The notes below the pieces were generated by a model, which had not been told where the DNA came from, did not search any database, and saw nothing but the letters and a program-made list of their open reading frames with translations. A program made the position numbers and the translations under genes. This document shows, in pieces, positions 6,811 to 13,821 of a stretch of 14,401 nucleotides of DNA (position 1 is the first letter of the stretch; every line of letters starts with the position of its first letter). The DNA lies in the NCBI GenBank assembly GCA_038231615.1, contig JBBRLA010000144.1, positions 1 through 14,401 on the forward strand, read 5' to 3'. Source of the DNA: JBBRLA01 sp038231615. GTDB lineage: Bacteria; Myxococcota_A; Polyangia; Palsa-1104; JAEUJZ01.

Positions 6811-7576
6811 TCGGGTAGCCGATCAGGTAGGTGATGGTGTAGCCGAAGTGAGCTACGGTCCCGCTGTCCCAATGGTAGGCCGGGCCCGGCAGGCTGGCGG
6901 CCATCTGCAAAAGCTCGTCCCGGCGATAGCTGCGCAGGGACGAGACCAGGGCGTCCCACGGGATGCAAAACAGCGCCACCGGCACCACGTAGGTCAAAAG
7001 CAGCCGCCACGGGGTCAGCGGACGGATGAAGGGCGTGATCACGAGGAGCAGCGGGAAAAGCAGCAGGCAGCAAAGGACGCTGCGCCAGGTGCGCTCGGTG
7101 ACCTCGAAGACCGCCACCCCGGCGCCCTTGTGTGCCGCGTCGGCCAGAATCGATCGGGCGGGCCCGGGGGGAAAATGATGCAGGCTGTTGAACAGGGTCC
7201 GCACCCCTAAAAGATTGGCCGGGACATGGGTGGCGTCCACCGGCTCGTGCAAGAAGGCGATGCGACCCCCGCCGGCTGCCGCGGCCCGCTGGAAGGCGCG
7301 CAGGTCGGGAAATCGATCGGTCAGCGATGCCGTCACCGCCAGGCCCTCGGCGTCGAGGCGCGAGAGGATGCCGGGCAGCGGCCCCGCCGCCCCCGAGCAC
7401 AGGTCTACCACCCGACGCTCCCCGGTGGCGCGCAGCACCCGCGCCAGCACCGGGGCCATCACCGCGTCGGCACGGGTGGCCCGCAGGACGAACTCCAGGT
7501 AGTCGGTGACCAGGCGGCGGACCCCATCCGGGCACCCCGGCAGATCGGTGAACTCGAAGAGCTGGCGGCGCTTCAT
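6767..7576 (-). CDS. Class I SAM-dependent methyltransferase with a membrane-associated tail
   Basis: A 269-aa protein. The SAM-binding motif I is VVDLCSGAAG (56-65), followed by a second acidic strand end (TASLTDRF, about 82-89), a VDATHVP segment, and FNSLHHF (129-135) near the expected motif IV, so the Rossmann-type methyltransferase fold is clear. Unlike most soluble enzymes it then has two hydrophobic segments (about 166-182 and 191-207), pointing to membrane attachment and a lipid or hydrophobic substrate. The substrate is not identifiable. The start MKRRQLFEFTD fits the family's beginning as I recall it; no strong ribosome site is visible. Its start codon overlaps the proposed start of the condensation-type gene on the other strand, and its 3' end overlaps the sensor gene by 44 bp. 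Confidence 0.8.
   Translation of the reverse strand: MKRRQLFEFTDLPGCPDGVRRLVTDYLEFVLRATRADAVMAPVLARVLRATGERRVVDLCSGAAGPLPGILSRLDAEGLAVTASLTDRFPDLRAFQRAAAAGGGRIAFLHEPVDATHVPANLLGVRTLFNSLHHFPPGPARSILADAAHKGAGVAVFEVTERTWRSVLCCLLLFPLLLVITPFIRPLTPWRLLLTYVVPVALFCIPWDALVSSLRSYRRDELLQMAASLPGPAYHWDSGTVAHFGYTITYLIGYPIRGSAPASRSPGPA
6806..6827 (+). terminator. Hairpin at the stop of the sensor gene
   Basis: CCTGATCGG (6806-6814) and CCGATCAGG (6819-6827) form a perfect 9-bp stem with a 4-base GTAG loop. The left arm includes the sensor stop codon (6808-6810). There is no T-run afterwards. The hairpin also lies within the 3' coding part of the methyltransferase (encoding its LIGYPI region). A role in ending sensor transcription is likely but unproven. 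Confidence 0.45.
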
Positions 7577-9065
7577 GCGACTGGTGAATGGTAGCCGCAA
7601 ACCTCGCGGGTTGGGGTATCTTCCGCCCTTGATCAGCGAGCGCGAACTGAGTCCCTCGGAGCGGGCGGTGTGGCTGATGGACCAGGCGGTCCCCTTGAAC
7701 GGCATGATGGTGGCCCACGTTCGCGGCCGGCTTGGCCCGGGGATGCTGGAAGCGGGACTTGTCCGGTTGCAGCAGCGCCACCCGATGCTGCGCGCCCACA
7801 TCGTGCCCGGCCCGCGGCCCTTGCTCTCGACCGCCAATCCCCGCCCGATCGCTCTGCGGGTGGTGCCGCGGACCGGGCCGGACACCTGGCACGCGGTGGC
7901 CGAGGAGGAACTGAACCGGCCCTTCCTCCCCGGCGAGAACCCCCTGTGGCGGGCGGTGCTGGTCGCTGGCGCCGACGCCGGCGCCGAAGAGTGTGAGCTT
8001 TTGCTTTCCCATCACCACGTTCTGGCCGATGCCACCGCCGTGACCTCGTGCTTCCGCGAACTTTTGACCGACGCGGCTGCGCTGTCCCGGGGCGAGTCGC
8101 TGGCTCCCGTGGTGCCGCTGCCCATGCGCCCGTCCCTGAACGAACTGCTCGTGGTGGGCGGCCCGCGACCCAGACTGAAGATGTTCACTTATATGAACAG
8201 CTTCCTGTGGCGGCACCTCTTGGCGCGGCTGCGCCGCCCGCGCAAGCTTAGCATTCAAGGCGGTGACGGCCGTGTCGCGCCGCCCCCGGCGCAGCGCCGA
8301 TCGCGCCTCTTGCACCACACCCTGACCCCGGCACAGACCGCGGCGCTAGCAGCCCGCTGCCGGCAGGAGGGCACCACCGTGCAAGGGGCGCTCGGCGCGG
8401 CGCTGCTCCTGGCGCTTTATCGCGACCTGGGCCCGGCGCCGGCCACCGTGGGCTGCTTCTCCACCGTCAACCTGCGCGACCGCCTACGCGAAGCACTCGA
8501 CGGCGAGGTGGGCCTTTTTGTTTCCCAGGCCACCACCTTCCACCGCCTGCGTCCGGGCCCCGGCGACCCAAACCACGCCTTATGGGAACTGGCCCGCGAC
8601 TTCCGCGTCCGGCTGGTGCACGTCATCGACCGGGGCGAGCCCTACATGACGTTCCCCTGGCTCGGCCTCTTCATTCCCCGGGGCAAGGACCCGCTTCCAG
8701 GGCTTCTGCGCCGGGTCGACCTTTCCGCCCCCTTCGCCGCCGGCATCACCAACGCCGGGCGCCTGCCCCTGCCCACCCGCTACGGGGCGCTGACCCTCGT
8801 CAAGCTGCACATCGTTATCGGCGTGGCGCTGATAGCCCCCATCGTGGTGGCGGCAACCACACTGACCTCCGCACAGGACCGGGACGGCCCCGGGACCGGC
8901 GACGGCGCCAGGAACGGTGATCGCGACGGCGCGGCCACACTGTGCTGCAACCTGCTCTACGCCGAGCCCTTGATCTCACGGGAGCGCGCCCTGGCCATCG
9001 CCGATCACATGATGGACCTGCTGCGCACCGCATCCAAAGCCGCGCGTCTTGCCCGATCTCCCTAG
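7575..9065 (+). CDS. Stand-alone condensation-domain / PapA-like acyltransferase
   Basis: A 496-aa protein of the chloramphenicol-acetyltransferase-like superfamily (NRPS condensation, PapA and alcohol acyltransferases). The N-terminal part shows LSPSERAVWLMDQ and LQQRHPMLRAHI, typical of the first lobe. The catalytic motif HHxxxD is H147-H148-V-L-A-D152, with Ala instead of the usual Gly after Asp. The second lobe has VNLRDRL (from 298) followed by GLFVS. A hydrophobic stretch (about 411-430) lies near the end of the fold, before an Asp/Gly-rich loop and a final helix. It probably joins an acyl group to an alcohol or amine; donor and acceptor are unknown. No adenylation or carrier domain is nearby. 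The start is uncertain: ATG 7575 lacks a strong ribosome site, and GTG 7584 or TTG 7629 are possible. TPR follows 33 bases after the stop. Confidence 0.8.
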   Translation: MRLVNGSRKPRGLGYLPPLISERELSPSERAVWLMDQAVPLNGMMVAHVRGRLGPGMLEAGLVRLQQRHPMLRAHIVPGPRPLLSTANPRPIALRVVPRTGPDTWHAVAEEELNRPFLPGENPLWRAVLVAGADAGAEECELLLSHHHVLADATAVTSCFRELLTDAAALSRGESLAPVVPLPMRPSLNELLVVGGPRPRLKMFTYMNSFLWRHLLARLRRPRKLSIQGGDGRVAPPPAQRRSRLLHHTLTPAQTAALAARCRQEGTTVQGALGAALLLALYRDLGPAPATVGCFSTVNLRDRLREALDGEVGLFVSQATTFHRLRPGPGDPNHALWELARDFRVRLVHVIDRGEPYMTFPWLGLFIPRGKDPLPGLLRRVDLSAPFAAGITNAGRLPLPTRYGALTLVKLHIVIGVALIAPIVVAATTLTSAQDRDGPGTGDGARNGDRDGAATLCCNLLYAEPLISRERALAIADHMMDLLRTASKAARLARSP

Positions 9066-9098
9066 GCGCCTGCTGCCCGGACAGGCTAACATGTAAGC

Positions 9099-10118
9099 GT
9101 GCCCCTTTCGTCACCGCGCCTCGAAGCCCTCCTGCTGGACCTGGCCCTGCTGGAGAAGGTCGACGATCACCCCGGCCAGGCCCACTGCCTGAGGCGTATC
9201 GCCCGTCTGTCTTTGAAGGAAGGTGCCAGCGCCCGCGCGGCCCGCGCCTGCCGCTTCGGCCTCCAGGCCGCCGATGGCGAGCCCGGCATTTCGGGCGAAC
9301 TGTACGCCATTCTGGCGGCGGCGCTGCTGCATCGGGGCCACCTGCGCCTGGCGGCACAGTGCTACCTCTTCGCCGAGTCGTTCCTCCGGCAGGCGGGGCG
9401 GCAGGAGCGGGCGCTGGCGGCGGCCCTTTCCAGCTCGATCCTGTCCGGGGCCCTCGACGCGGAGGCAGCGCGGGAACGGCTGCTGGCGCTCCTGCACGAT
9501 CTGGCCCAGGCTTCGTCCCCGGGATTGTTCAGCGCGGCGCTCATCGCCCTGGGGGACATCGACCTGCGGGATGGCGATTCCCGACAGGCGCTCCTTTGCG
9601 CCCGGACCGCACAGGACGCACAGCAGCGGGCCGGGCTGCCGCAAAGCGGTGAGGCCGCCTCGCTTCTCGGCTCGGCGCTGGCCGGGCTGGGTCAGTGGCA
9701 AGGGGCGCGGGACGCCCTGACGCAGGCGGTGGCCCTGCTCGATGGCGGTCCCCCGGCGGCGCTGTCCCAGGCCATGGAGGCACTGGGCTGGGTGCTGCTC
9801 GAACTGGGGGAGGCCGGTCAGGCCCTGGCGCTGCTTGGCGACACCCTGCACCTGCTGCTGAAGGAAGGCGGACTGCTTCAGGCGGCGCGGGTCGAACTGC
9901 TCATGGCCACGGCGCACCTGCGCGAAAATCCCACCGAGGCGCTGCGCCACGTAGTGGCCGGCGTGGACCTCCTGGGTCGCACCCCCTCTGCACTCCCGGC
10001 GGAGCTGATCGCCGGGGCCTCGGACCTCCTGCGCTCGCTGCCTCAAGGACGGCCGGACAACCGCCTGATCGGCCAGCTCAAGCAGCGGCTTCATCACCTG
10101 TCCGAACGCAGCCGCTAG
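9099..10118 (+). CDS. TPR-repeat protein
   Basis: A 339-aa, Leu/Ala-rich, all-helical cytoplasmic protein. It has no signal peptide or membrane helix. TPR-like helix pairs are visible at about 145-178 (ALIALGDIDLRDGDSRQAL), 186-214 (GSALAGLGQWQGARDAL) and 226-254 (EALGWVLLELGEAGQALALL), with weaker repeats at 28-60 and 66-100. TPR solenoids bind other proteins. No enzymatic or DNA-binding domain is attached. The GTG start at 9099 is 33 bases after the condensation-type gene ends, with only a weak AGG upstream, so co-transcription is likely and translational coupling possible. A partner role for the acyltransferase/methyltransferase pair is inferred from position alone. It converges with the AAA+ gene over a 23-bp gap. 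Confidence 0.75.
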   Translation: MPLSSPRLEALLLDLALLEKVDDHPGQAHCLRRIARLSLKEGASARAARACRFGLQAADGEPGISGELYAILAAALLHRGHLRLAAQCYLFAESFLRQAGRQERALAAALSSSILSGALDAEAARERLLALLHDLAQASSPGLFSAALIALGDIDLRDGDSRQALLCARTAQDAQQRAGLPQSGEAASLLGSALAGLGQWQGARDALTQAVALLDGGPPAALSQAMEALGWVLLELGEAGQALALLGDTLHLLLKEGGLLQAARVELLMATAHLRENPTEALRHVVAGVDLLGRTPSALPAELIAGASDLLRSLPQGRPDNRLIGQLKQRLHHLSERSR

Positions 10119-10141
10119 TTATAGATAGATAGGCAGGCCGT

Positions 10142-12424
10142 CTACCCCCGCGGTTCCTCGCCTTCGCCGTGCTCCCCGGGCTCCAGTTGCGGCGGCGCCG
10201 TATGGGACATCACCAGGCAGCCCAGCTCCTCGGCCTCCAGCCGCGCGCCCAGGCGCAGGATGTCGGCGGTGATCAGGTCCCCCATCGCCGCCGCGTGCAG
10301 CGCCGCCCGCACCACCGCGTTCTTGATCGCCCCGCCCGTCAGGTTGAACATCTGCCCCAGCATCAGCCAGTCCACCCCCGGCTCGACCGGTGCGTCGCCA
10401 GGCAGCATCGACTGCCACAGGCGCGCCCGCTCCTTGTCGTTGGGCACCGGGAACGACACCCGGAAGCGGATGCGCCGGCGGAACGCCTCGTCCATCGCCT
10501 TCTCGTGGTTCGTCGTCAGGATGATCACCCCGTCGTGCGATTCCACCGCCTGCAACAGGTAGTTCACCGCCAGGTTCGAATAGCGATCGGTGGACGACTT
10601 GATCTCCGTGCGCTTCGAGAAGAGCGAGTCCGCCTCGTCAAAGAGCAGCGCCACTTGTCCGCGCCGCGCCTCGTCGAAGATGCGCGCCAGGTTCTTCTCC
10701 GTCTCGCCGATGTACTTGTCCACCACCTTCGAGACGTTCACCCGGAACAGTTCCAGCCCCATCTCCCGGGCCAAAAGTGACGCCACCATCGTCTTGCCCG
10801 TGCCCGGCGCCCCCGCCAGAAGCACGCTGATCGACCGCCCATAGGGCAGTTTTCTCTCAAACCCCCACTCCTTGAGGATGCGATCGCGGTGCTTGGCGTA
10901 GGCCACCACTTCCAGCACCCGCTGCAGTACGTCGTCGGGCAGGATCAGGTCGTCCCAGGTGAAGCTGTTGGACACCAGTTGCGCCAGATCCCCGAAGCGA
11001 TTGCCGAGCTGCCGGCGCACCACCTCCAAAGCATCGGCCAGCTGGATCGTCGGGGCGAAGGCCCCCGGCCCGCCGTTCTGCGGACCCCGCGGCCCGCGCA
11101 CCCGCGCCCTGCGGACCAGCTCCTCCACGCAGCGGTGGATGGACCCCGCGGGCAGCGAGTATTGCGTGGTCAACACCCCCAGATCGCACGACGCATCGAG
11201 CTGCACGTCCGCCGGCAAGAGCCGCGACCACAGGGCGGTCTGGGTCAGCGCATCCGACATTTGCAGGTCCACCCGCAGCACCCGCGGGAAGGCCTCGGTC
11301 AGCGGCTCCACGCTGCCGTCCGATGCCAGGATGAGCCGGGTGCGGATGCCGTCCAGAAGCTCCGCCAGCCGGAAGCGCAGCGACTCCTCGTCCAGCGATT
11401 CGGCCCCATCGACATACAGAGCGCCGCCTTGCAGCACCGCCTCGCAGAGCGCCTCGCGGACCACCTGGTCGAACGCCTCGCGTTCCTTGGGCAACCCCCC
11501 CGCAGCGATCACCACCAGCGGCGCGTCCGGCAAAAGCGCCGCGCACAACGCCTTGCGCCCACTGTGCCGCGGGCCGACCAGGCAGATCGGGTCGATCAGC
11601 GGCGCTTCGGGCGTCGCGTCCGGCGCAGGCGTTCGCCCCGAGGTCATTGCCCTCCGGTCGCTCTCTGCCGCCCGCCGCCCCGAGGTCATCGCCCGCCGGT
11701 CGCGCACCGCCGCCAGCAGGCTTGTCGCAACCGGCTCCGCCGCCCCGTCGGGCAGCACCAGTTCGTCCAAACCCTTTTGTGCATGATAGATGCTGACCGA
11801 GTGGGGCAGCGTGTGCGGTTGTGGCAGAAGCTCCCCTTGCAGAAACGACGCCACCCGCGACCCCAGCTTGACCTTCAGGTAGAGCAACGGCGTGCCCGGA
11901 AGCCACGAGCGATCCGCGGCCAGGGCGATGAGGCCGTGGCGGGCCAGCACCCCGCCCGGCTGCATGGCGCCTTCGATGGCATAGCGCTCCGGCCCGCGGC
12001 CCCCGACCAGCTCCGCGAAGAACGCCACGTCCCCCTGCTTGCCATCGCCCCAGGCCCGGGAATACGCGCGGTAAAACTCCGGCTCCGCCTCCATCGCCAG
12101 AAGCGCCACCAAAAGGTCCACCTCGTGGGACGAGAGCTGCAGGAACCGGCGCAGCCGCAAGAGGGGCAGCACCCCGCCCTCGTGGTCGGTCGCGCGCTCC
12201 CGGTCGGCGATGTGCCGTTCCACGACCTCCAGGTCGGAGGCGATGTGCGCCAGTTTCTCGCCGCGGGCCTCGGCATCGGCTTCCTTTGGCGCGTCGCCGT
12301 GGCGATCGGGGAAGAGCAGCCGGTGCCGCTCCAGCCAGCGCTGCACCCGGCCCAGGTGTTCGTCCAGGTGCTCGCGGGCCCCGCTGTAGGGCAGCCCGGG
12401 GTCTAGGGATAGGTTGGCCGGCAT
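10142..12424 (-). CDS. Two-module AAA+ ATPase (first module degenerate) with an N-terminal winged-helix-like region
   Basis: A 760-aa protein. Residues 1 to about 230 are an N-terminal region (LRRFLQLSSHEVDLLVALLA and following) resembling the winged-helix part of large bacterial AAA proteins. A Pro/Arg linker (about 240-265) holds a 14-residue duplication. Residues about 275-420 look like a degenerate AAA module: GPRHSGRK (284-291) replaces a proper P-loop and LYVDGAES replaces Walker B. The C-terminal module is complete: Walker A GAPGTGKT (538-545), pore loop YIGETEKN, Walker B LLFDEAD with D596-E597, sensor 1 in LTTNHE, and arginine finger RRRIRF. It should be an ATP-driven remodeller or unfoldase. 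Similar ATPases occur with contractile injection systems, but none of those genes are here. The start at 12424 (MPANLSL) is preferred over 12502; neither has a strong ribosome site. Confidence 0.85.
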   Translation of the reverse strand: MPANLSLDPGLPYSGAREHLDEHLGRVQRWLERHRLLFPDRHGDAPKEADAEARGEKLAHIASDLEVVERHIADRERATDHEGGVLPLLRLRRFLQLSSHEVDLLVALLAMEAEPEFYRAYSRAWGDGKQGDVAFFAELVGGRGPERYAIEGAMQPGGVLARHGLIALAADRSWLPGTPLLYLKVKLGSRVASFLQGELLPQPHTLPHSVSIYHAQKGLDELVLPDGAAEPVATSLLAAVRDRRAMTSGRRAAESDRRAMTSGRTPAPDATPEAPLIDPICLVGPRHSGRKALCAALLPDAPLVVIAAGGLPKEREAFDQVVREALCEAVLQGGALYVDGAESLDEESLRFRLAELLDGIRTRLILASDGSVEPLTEAFPRVLRVDLQMSDALTQTALWSRLLPADVQLDASCDLGVLTTQYSLPAGSIHRCVEELVRRARVRGPRGPQNGGPGAFAPTIQLADALEVVRRQLGNRFGDLAQLVSNSFTWDDLILPDDVLQRVLEVVAYAKHRDRILKEWGFERKLPYGRSISVLLAGAPGTGKTMVASLLAREMGLELFRVNVSKVVDKYIGETEKNLARIFDEARRGQVALLFDEADSLFSKRTEIKSSTDRYSNLAVNYLLQAVESHDGVIILTTNHEKAMDEAFRRRIRFRVSFPVPNDKERARLWQSMLPGDAPVEPGVDWLMLGQMFNLTGGAIKNAVVRAALHAAAMGDLITADILRLGARLEAEELGCLVMSHTAPPQLEPGEHGEGEEPRG
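11634..11703 (-). repeat. 42-bp duplication in the AAA+ linker
   Basis: A 28-bp segment beginning CGCCCCGAGGTCAT at 11634-11661 recurs at 11676-11703 with two mismatches. The period is 42 bp, or 14 codons, encoding DRRAMTSGR twice. It keeps the reading frame and lies in a linker, so it probably lengthens the hinge harmlessly. Confidence 0.8.
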
Positions 12425-12512
12425 CGGTGATCTTGTCAGCTTATCACACTCTGGAGCGCCGACTTGCCGCGCGCGTTGCGTACATTCGGCGACGCCGCCC
12501 ATAGGAGGCCAG

Positions 12513-12566
12513 ATGCTTCTGGTCAGGCAAGGAATTCGCGCATCCGCTACAATGATGCGATGCTGA
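12513..12566 (+). CDS. 17-codon leader ORF upstream of the membrane protein
   Basis: ATG at 12513 follows a perfect AGGAGG (12503-12508) with a 4-base gap, the strongest ribosome site of this strand in the region. It encodes 17 residues (MLLVRQGIRASATMMRC) and stops at TGA 12564-12566. That stop overlaps the start region of the membrane protein, whose ATG is at 12560-12562 in another frame. The membrane gene has no good ribosome site of its own, so reinitiation or coupling from this leader is plausible. It could also be chance; the gap of four bases is slightly short. Confidence 0.4.
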   Translation: MLLVRQGIRASATMMRC

Positions 12567-13570
12567 GTCTTCTTCGAGTTGCCAGCCTGGTGAAGCTGGT
12601 GGTGGCCGAGTTCATCGCCATGGTCTGTCTTTCCGCGGCGTTTGGCTGGGCCTTGTCATCGCACGGGGTGCTGGGCTGTCCGCCGTCGGGGGCCGGGCTT
12701 ACCGGGACCTTCTTCGGGGCGGTCCTCATCGGCCTGGGCCTGACCGCCTGGGTGGTGTGGCGCGCCGCCTGGCCCGACGAGATCCGCGAAACCTGGCGCC
12801 CGGTCACCAAGGTCGGCCCGGTGGTGATGCAGAACCCGGCCATTGCCGATGTCGAATACTCCTTCGCCACCACCCATCCGACCTATGCGATCCTCGACTT
12901 CCTGCAACTTGGCCCCGCGCTCATTCTTTTCATGCTCGGCCGCCACCCCCCCGAAGTCGCCGGATGCAGCACCCTGTTCAATTTCCTGATGGGCCGGGCG
13001 GCCCTTGTCGTGGCCCTCTTTTTCCCCCTGTGCCGCCTGGTCTCCTGGTACGTCCTGGAAAAACACACCAGCGAGGCCGCACAGCGCGGCGCCTGGAAGC
13101 CGGTGGCCCTTTTGTGCGCGGCCCTCATCCCGGCCACCTTCATCGTCCCCCTGCTGGTCTTCCTGCCGCGCCTCAACCTGCCGGTGGTGAACGCGACAAC
13201 ATGGACCGGCGGCCTTGGCGCCCATCCCGAATTCTCCGGCAAGATCGTGCGCCTTCATGGGCTGACAAAGTCGCAGAAGGCCGCCCGTTGCGTGTGTTCC
13301 GACAAGGACCCCAACGCCTGTCGCGTGGCCGCGCTGCTGGTTGACTTGGGGGCCGGTGGCGAGGTGATCGTCCATGGCTCCTCGGACTATGCCAGCGATC
13401 TGGTGAAGGAGGGCCGCCGCGGCGCCGGCCAGGCCATCGAGGTCATCGGCAGACTGGGTCCGCTGCCGGTGATCGCGACCAAAAACGATGACGCCAGGGA
13501 CTGCGGCCAAGACGAATTCGGCCCTGCCAGTCCTGCCGGCCGCGCCTTTTTGCACATCGAGTACCCATAA
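12560..13570 (+). CDS. Five-helix membrane protein with a Cys-containing C-terminal domain
   Basis: A 336-aa integral membrane protein I do not recognise. Hydrophobic helices lie at about 9-30, 48-68, 109-127, 144-165 and 181-203. Between helices 2 and 3 is a soluble loop (70-108). Residues 204-336 are a soluble domain with beta-strand character (GKIVRLHGL, AIEVIGRLGPLPVI) that could be an OB-type barrel. This domain has four cysteines, C244, C246, C254 and C315, the first three close together in RCVCSDKDPNAC. With five helices this domain lies opposite the N-terminus, possibly in the periplasm, where the cysteines might form disulfides. I chose the ATG at 12560; an upstream GTG-type frame to 12464 has no support. 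It is divergent from the AAA+ gene and followed by a 251-bp gap. Confidence 0.7.
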   Translation: MLSLLRVASLVKLVVAEFIAMVCLSAAFGWALSSHGVLGCPPSGAGLTGTFFGAVLIGLGLTAWVVWRAAWPDEIRETWRPVTKVGPVVMQNPAIADVEYSFATTHPTYAILDFLQLGPALILFMLGRHPPEVAGCSTLFNFLMGRAALVVALFFPLCRLVSWYVLEKHTSEAAQRGAWKPVALLCAALIPATFIVPLLVFLPRLNLPVVNATTWTGGLGAHPEFSGKIVRLHGLTKSQKAARCVCSDKDPNACRVAALLVDLGAGGEVIVHGSSDYASDLVKEGRRGAGQAIEVIGRLGPLPVIATKNDDARDCGQDEFGPASPAGRAFLHIEYP

Positions 13571-13578
13571 ATAGACCG

Positions 13579-13604
13579 TCGACCCTGAGCCCCGAGAAGG
13601 TCGA
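13579..13604 (+). other. Weak hairpin after the membrane protein gene
   Basis: TCGACC (13579-13584) pairs with GGTCGA (13599-13604) around a 14-base loop, nine bases after the stop. The stem is short and there is no T-run, so terminator function is doubtful. Confidence 0.25.
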
Positions 13605-13624
13605 GAAGTCCCGCCCGCGCGTTC

Positions 13625-13656
13625 CTGCAAGTTTATTCCACCCGCTGCAAGTTTAT
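13625..13656. repeat. Tandem 12-bp direct repeat, 20 bp apart
   Basis: CTGCAAGTTTAT occurs at 13625-13636 and again, identical, at 13645-13656. The 20-bp spacing puts both copies on nearly the same DNA face. They are A/T-rich against the GC-rich background. They could be paired binding sites; they are about 170 bp upstream of the next gene, so a direct promoter role is uncertain. Confidence 0.75.
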
Positions 13657-13685
13657 CCGCTGCCGATCCTGGCGGCCGGGCCCTA

Positions 13686-13765
13686 TGCGAGCGGGAAGCG
13701 CCTGGTCCGGTCGGATCTCATCGGTGAGGCTGGGCCTCACTCGCATCCGTCCTCATCCGCTCGCA
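13686..13765. other. Nested inverted repeats in the gap before the last gene
   Basis: Three stems nest around one centre. The outer is TGCGAGCGG (13686-13694) with CCGCTCGCA (13757-13765). The middle is CGGAT (13712-13716) with ATCCG (13745-13749). The inner is GTGAGGC (13724-13730) with GCCTCAC (13734-13740) around a 3-base loop. The left TGCGAG could instead pair with CTCGCA at 13740-13745, which would disrupt the inner stem. It could be a structured RNA leader, an operator or a recombination site; no known family was recognised. Confidence 0.5.
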
Positions 13766-13821
13766 CCCCGTCGCTGTTGTTAAAGTGGTGGCGTCCCCGA
13801 ACAAGTGCTATTGTTGGGCAT

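Noticed and set aside
6767..10118. A nonribosomal peptide cluster
   Set aside because: There is one condensation-type enzyme but no adenylation, carrier or thioesterase domain in the neighbourhood.
10119..10141. ATAGATAGATAG tetranucleotide run between the TPR and AAA+ genes
   Set aside because: Only about three units in a 23-bp gap; no hairpin or other signal, probably chance.
10889..12406. A 505-residue plus-strand frame opposite the AAA+ gene
   Set aside because: Arg/Gln/His-rich shadow; the minus-strand frame carries complete Walker motifs.
10142..12424. Part of a contractile injection system
   Set aside because: Only the ATPase resemblance supports it; no sheath, tube, baseplate or spike gene lies in the window.
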